A stretch of 42,120 nt of DNA from Lachnospiraceae bacterium (GTDB lineage: Bacteria; Bacillota; Clostridia; Lachnospirales; Lachnospiraceae). Shown in pieces: positions 40,073-42,120 of the stretch. The notes under the pieces were generated by a model. The model saw only the letters and a list, made by a program, of their open reading frames with translations. It had not been told where the DNA came from and did no database searches. Each line of letters starts with the position of its first letter. Within the stretch, counting starts at the first letter, position 1. The stretch lies in assembly GCA_024693225.1 (NCBI GenBank), contig JAILLI010000047.1:1-42120 (forward strand). The letters are read 5' to 3'. The position numbers were made by a program, and so were the translations under genes.

Positions 40073-41515
40073 ATGAAGAAAATATTGTTTGCGGCATCCG
40101 AATGTGTTCCTTTTATCAAGACCGGCGGACTGGCTGATGTTGTCGGATCACTTCCCAAGTGTTTTGATAAGAGATACTTTGATGTGCGTGTCATCATTCC
40201 GAAGTACCTTTGCATGTCGAAGGAGTACACGGACAAGATGGAGTACATCGACAGTTTCCACATGGATATCGGAAACGATAACAAGTACGTCGGAGTGTTC
40301 AGGATGGAATACGAAGGCGTTACATTCTACTTCATAGATAACGAATTCTATTTCTCCGGTGCCAAGCCTTACGGCGATCTTCTGTGGGATCTGGAGAAGT
40401 TCATATTCTTCTCAAAGGCAGTGCTCTCGGTGCTTCCGGTTGTCGGATTCCAGCCCGATGTAGTGCATTGTCATGACTGGCAGACAGGCCTTATTCCTGT
40501 GTTCTTAAAGGAGCGTTTCCATGACGGCGAGTTCTTCCGCAACATGAAGTCCGTTATGACGATCCATAATCTTAAGTTCCAGGGTGTGTGGGATGTTGAG
40601 ACGGTAAGGACACTGTCGGGACTTCCCGGATATTTCTTTACACCTGACAAGCTTGAGGCATACAAAGACGGTAACCTTTTAAAGGGCGGTCTTGTATTTG
40701 CCGATGCGATCACGACGGTTTCGTATACGTATGCGGAAGAGATCAAGATGCCGTTCTACGGTGAAGGCCTTGACGGACTGCTGCGTGCACGCGCGAACGA
40801 TCTTCGCGGTATAGTAAACGGTATCGATTATGATGAGTACAATCCTACGACGGATAAGTTCATCGTAAATCCGTATAACGCAAAGGACTTCCGTAAGGAG
40901 AAGGTTAAGAACAAGCTCGCGCTCCAGGAAGAACTCGGACTTGATAAGGATGAGAAGAAGATGATGATCGGTATCGTAAGCCGACTGACCGATCAGAAGG
41001 GCTTTGATCTTATCGCATATGTTATGGATGAACTGTGTCAGGATAACGTTCAGATAGTCATCCTCGGTACGGGAGAGGAACGCTACGAGAACATGTTCAG
41101 ACACTTTGACTGGAAGTACGCCAATAAGGTTTCGGCGAACATCTATTATTCGGAGGCGTTGTCGCACAAGATCTATGCCGCGGCTGATGCGTTCCTGATG
41201 CCTTCGCTGTTTGAACCCTGCGGACTGTCACAGCTGATGGCGCTTCACTACGGAACGCTTCCCATCGTGCGTGAGACCGGCGGACTTAAGGATACTGTCG
41301 AGCCTTACAACGAGTATGAGAGCACCGGAACAGGATTCTCGTTCATGAACTACAATGCGCATGAGATGCTCGGATGTATCAGAAATGCCGAGAGGATCTA
41401 CTATGACAAGAAGCGCGAATGGAACAAGATGGTCGACCGTGCAATGGCCGCCGACTTCAGTTGGCAGGTTTCCGCACTGAAGTATCAGGAACTGTATGAT
41501 TGGTTGATAGGTTGA
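40073..41515 (+). CDS. glgA: Glycogen synthase GlgA
   Basis: GlgA extends alpha-1,4-glucan from ADP-glucose. The 480-residue GT5 enzyme starts KKILFAASECVPFIKTGGLADVVGSLPK (the KTGGL motif that binds ADP-glucose), has VVHCHDWQTGLIPVFLK, TIHNLKFQGVWDVE, GIVNGIDYDEYNP, IGIVSRLTDQKGFDLI and the C-terminal FLMPSLFEPCGLSQLMALHYGTLPIVRETGGLKDTV with the EPCGL catalytic Glu region. AAGGAGG precedes the ATG. It is the only glycogen gene in the window; glgB, glgC and glgP are not adjacent. Transcription appears to be separate from recN. Confidence 0.97.
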   Translation: MKKILFAASECVPFIKTGGLADVVGSLPKCFDKRYFDVRVIIPKYLCMSKEYTDKMEYIDSFHMDIGNDNKYVGVFRMEYEGVTFYFIDNEFYFSGAKPYGDLLWDLEKFIFFSKAVLSVLPVVGFQPDVVHCHDWQTGLIPVFLKERFHDGEFFRNMKSVMTIHNLKFQGVWDVETVRTLSGLPGYFFTPDKLEAYKDGNLLKGGLVFADAITTVSYTYAEEIKMPFYGEGLDGLLRARANDLRGIVNGIDYDEYNPTTDKFIVNPYNAKDFRKEKVKNKLALQEELGLDKDEKKMMIGIVSRLTDQKGFDLIAYVMDELCQDNVQIVILGTGEERYENMFRHFDWKYANKVSANIYYSEALSHKIYAAADAFLMPSLFEPCGLSQLMALHYGTLPIVRETGGLKDTVEPYNEYESTGTGFSFMNYNAHEMLGCIRNAERIYYDKKREWNKMVDRAMAADFSWQVSALKYQELYDWLIG

Positions 41516-41564
41516 ACGCAAACGCAGTAACCACACGGGTTTGAAGGGTATCAAAAGGTCGAGT

Positions 41565-41590
41565 ACCAAAAAAGTACCAAAAATTTTGGC
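41565..41590 (+). repeat. Short direct repeat GTACCAAAAA
   Basis: GTACCAAAAA occurs twice in a row (about 41570 and 41581) and is followed by TTTTGGC. Such a site after a housekeeping gene could be an attachment site, but no tRNA or integrase is seen to support this. Confidence 0.3.
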
Positions 41591-41641
41591 AAAAATACGG
41601 TAAGGTTAACATAACTTCTCTTTGGTTCTATAAAATCAACT

Positions 41642-41684
41642 AGACACTTTCCTAAAATTTTCCCGGGAGAGTGTCTTTTCTTTT
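41642..41684 (+). terminator. Rho-independent terminator downstream of glgA
   Basis: AGACACTTTCC pairs with GGAGAGTGTCT (one wobble) around a 13-base loop, followed by TTTTCTTTT. It lies 127 bases after the glgA stop and likely ends that transcript. Confidence 0.75.
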
Positions 41685-41702
41685 ATATAAAATTCAGGAG
41701 CA

Positions 41703-41912
41703 ATGTATAAGATAGGCAAGGTTGTATTGATCAAGGGTAATGAAGAGTTCTGCACTATGCTTAGATGTAAGGACGGCAGTGAACCCGGAGAAATAAATGA
41801 ATTAAAAGAGTTAACAAGAGCGGTTTCGGACTTATACAGTGAGGTGGAAAAGAAACTGTCTAAGAGTAAAAGGGCATTAAAAAAATATGACACGAGGGGT
41901 GGGGGTATGTAA
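41703..41912 (+). CDS. Small hypothetical protein
   Basis: A 69-residue protein, not recognised. It starts MYKIGKVVLIKGNEEFC, with a likely helical or coiled-coil second half (ELKELTRAVSDLYSEVEKKLSKSKRALKKYDTRGGG). CAGGAG precedes the ATG at a good distance. The codon use is AT-richer than in glgA (AAA, TTA, AAT), which fits transferred DNA. It lies right after the terminator and before a GC-rich stretch with G and C runs. A phage-like origin is possible but not shown. Confidence 0.5.
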   Translation: MYKIGKVVLIKGNEEFCTMLRCKDGSEPGEINELKELTRAVSDLYSEVEKKLSKSKRALKKYDTRGGGM

Positions 41913-42015
41913 ATCTCTACAACGTAACTTCTCCAGGACCGGCCCCCCTCGAACAGACAAAAACCGCATATTCAGAGCAGGTATATGGGGAGATGCCCAT
42001 TTCAAAGGTTTATGA
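41887..42015 (+). CDS. Very small ORF overlapping the 69-aa gene
   Basis: From ATG 41887 a frame of 42 residues reads MTRGVGVCKSLQRNF and continues through a basic stretch to a TGA at 42013-42015. It has no Shine-Dalgarno of its own and overlaps the previous ORF in another frame. It may be a real short gene or chance. It is reported because the underlying DNA (GGGGTGGGGG...GGCCCCCCTC) is unusual. Confidence 0.25.
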   Translation: MTRGVGVCKSLQRNFSRTGPPRTDKNRIFRAGIWGDAHFKGL

Positions 42016-42021
42016 TATAAT
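42013..42021 (+). promoter_or_regulatory. Extended -10 near the window end
   Basis: TGATATAAT, identical to the glgA element, lies 72 bases before the partial ORF at 42093. No clear -35 is present. Confidence 0.4.
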
Positions 42022-42092
42022 CCGTGGTGAGATTATATCGAAAGATAATTCGAGGTATTCGGATTGTGCGAACCAGAAAGGGGCCATAAGAC

Positions 42093-42120
42093 ATGAAAGA
42101 AAAAGAACATAAAATCCTTA
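42093..42120 (+). CDS. Start of a gene cut by the window end
   Basis: GAAAGGGG lies 9-10 bases before an ATG that opens MKEKEHKIL and runs off the window. Only nine codons are visible, so no function can be given. Confidence 0.45.

Noticed and set aside
41516-41640. tRNA or tmRNA gene after glgA
   Set aside because: GGTCGAGTACC looks slightly like a T-arm, but no acceptor, D or anticodon stems can be built around it.

Overview
The window looks like chromosomal DNA of a Gram-positive anaerobe of the class Clostridia, most likely Lachnospiraceae. The basis is gene order (rimP-nusA-ylxQ-infB-rbfA-nrnA-truB-ribF-rpsO-pnp, and asp23-nusB-xseA-xseB-dxs-tlyA-nadK-argR-recN), strong AAGGAGG-type ribosome binding sites, moderate GC and heavy use of ATA (Ile) and AGG (Arg) codons in the first half. 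No species can be assigned by eye.

Layout. 1-3001 (minus strand): a zinc-ribbon membrane protein, then murD (peptidoglycan precursor ligase) overlapping a CapA-type metallophosphatase. A divergent promoter region at 3040-3090 separates these from the plus-strand genes. 3093-13211: a 7-TM hybrid histidine kinase, a chorismate mutase, a DUF815-type AAA+ ATPase, a Ppx/GppA homologue with altered motifs, polyphosphate kinase, a small acidic protein, an ABC-F ATPase and a Cof-type HAD phosphatase. Most of these are tightly packed or overlapping. 13340-14458: a membrane-anchored SH3-domain protein with its own promoter. 14474-14955: a decayed glutamine synthetase, with an in-frame stop and only the N- and C-terminal ends left.

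15068-25840 is the translation/RNA operon. It has a good promoter, a hairpin-plus-U leader before rimP, and 1-4 bp overlaps between several genes. rpsO has its own promoter and a structured leader, and pnp ends at a strong terminator. 25841-26320 is an AT-rich non-coding stretch with two perfect DnaA boxes in opposite orientation, ending in the deoB promoter. deoB is followed by a 141-bp palindromic element and further inverted repeats ahead of prfC. 29468-38803 holds a transglutaminase-like lipoprotein and the asp23...recN housekeeping cluster, including xseB (59 aa, missing from the ORF track). An unrecognised membrane-anchored protein and glycogen synthase (glgA) follow. The last 600 bases have a terminator, direct repeats and small unrecognised ORFs, and may be the edge of a mobile element.

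Most of the window is ordinary core genome. The parts most worth a second look are the chorismate mutase/AAA+/polyphosphate operon with its unusual Ppx, the RibF without a recognisable flavokinase motif, the repeat-tailed NusA, the glnA relic, the DnaA-box intergenic region, the palindromic element after deoB, and the last 600 bases. Core-cluster members I expected but did not find are ylxR, ispA and spoIVB/spo0A.
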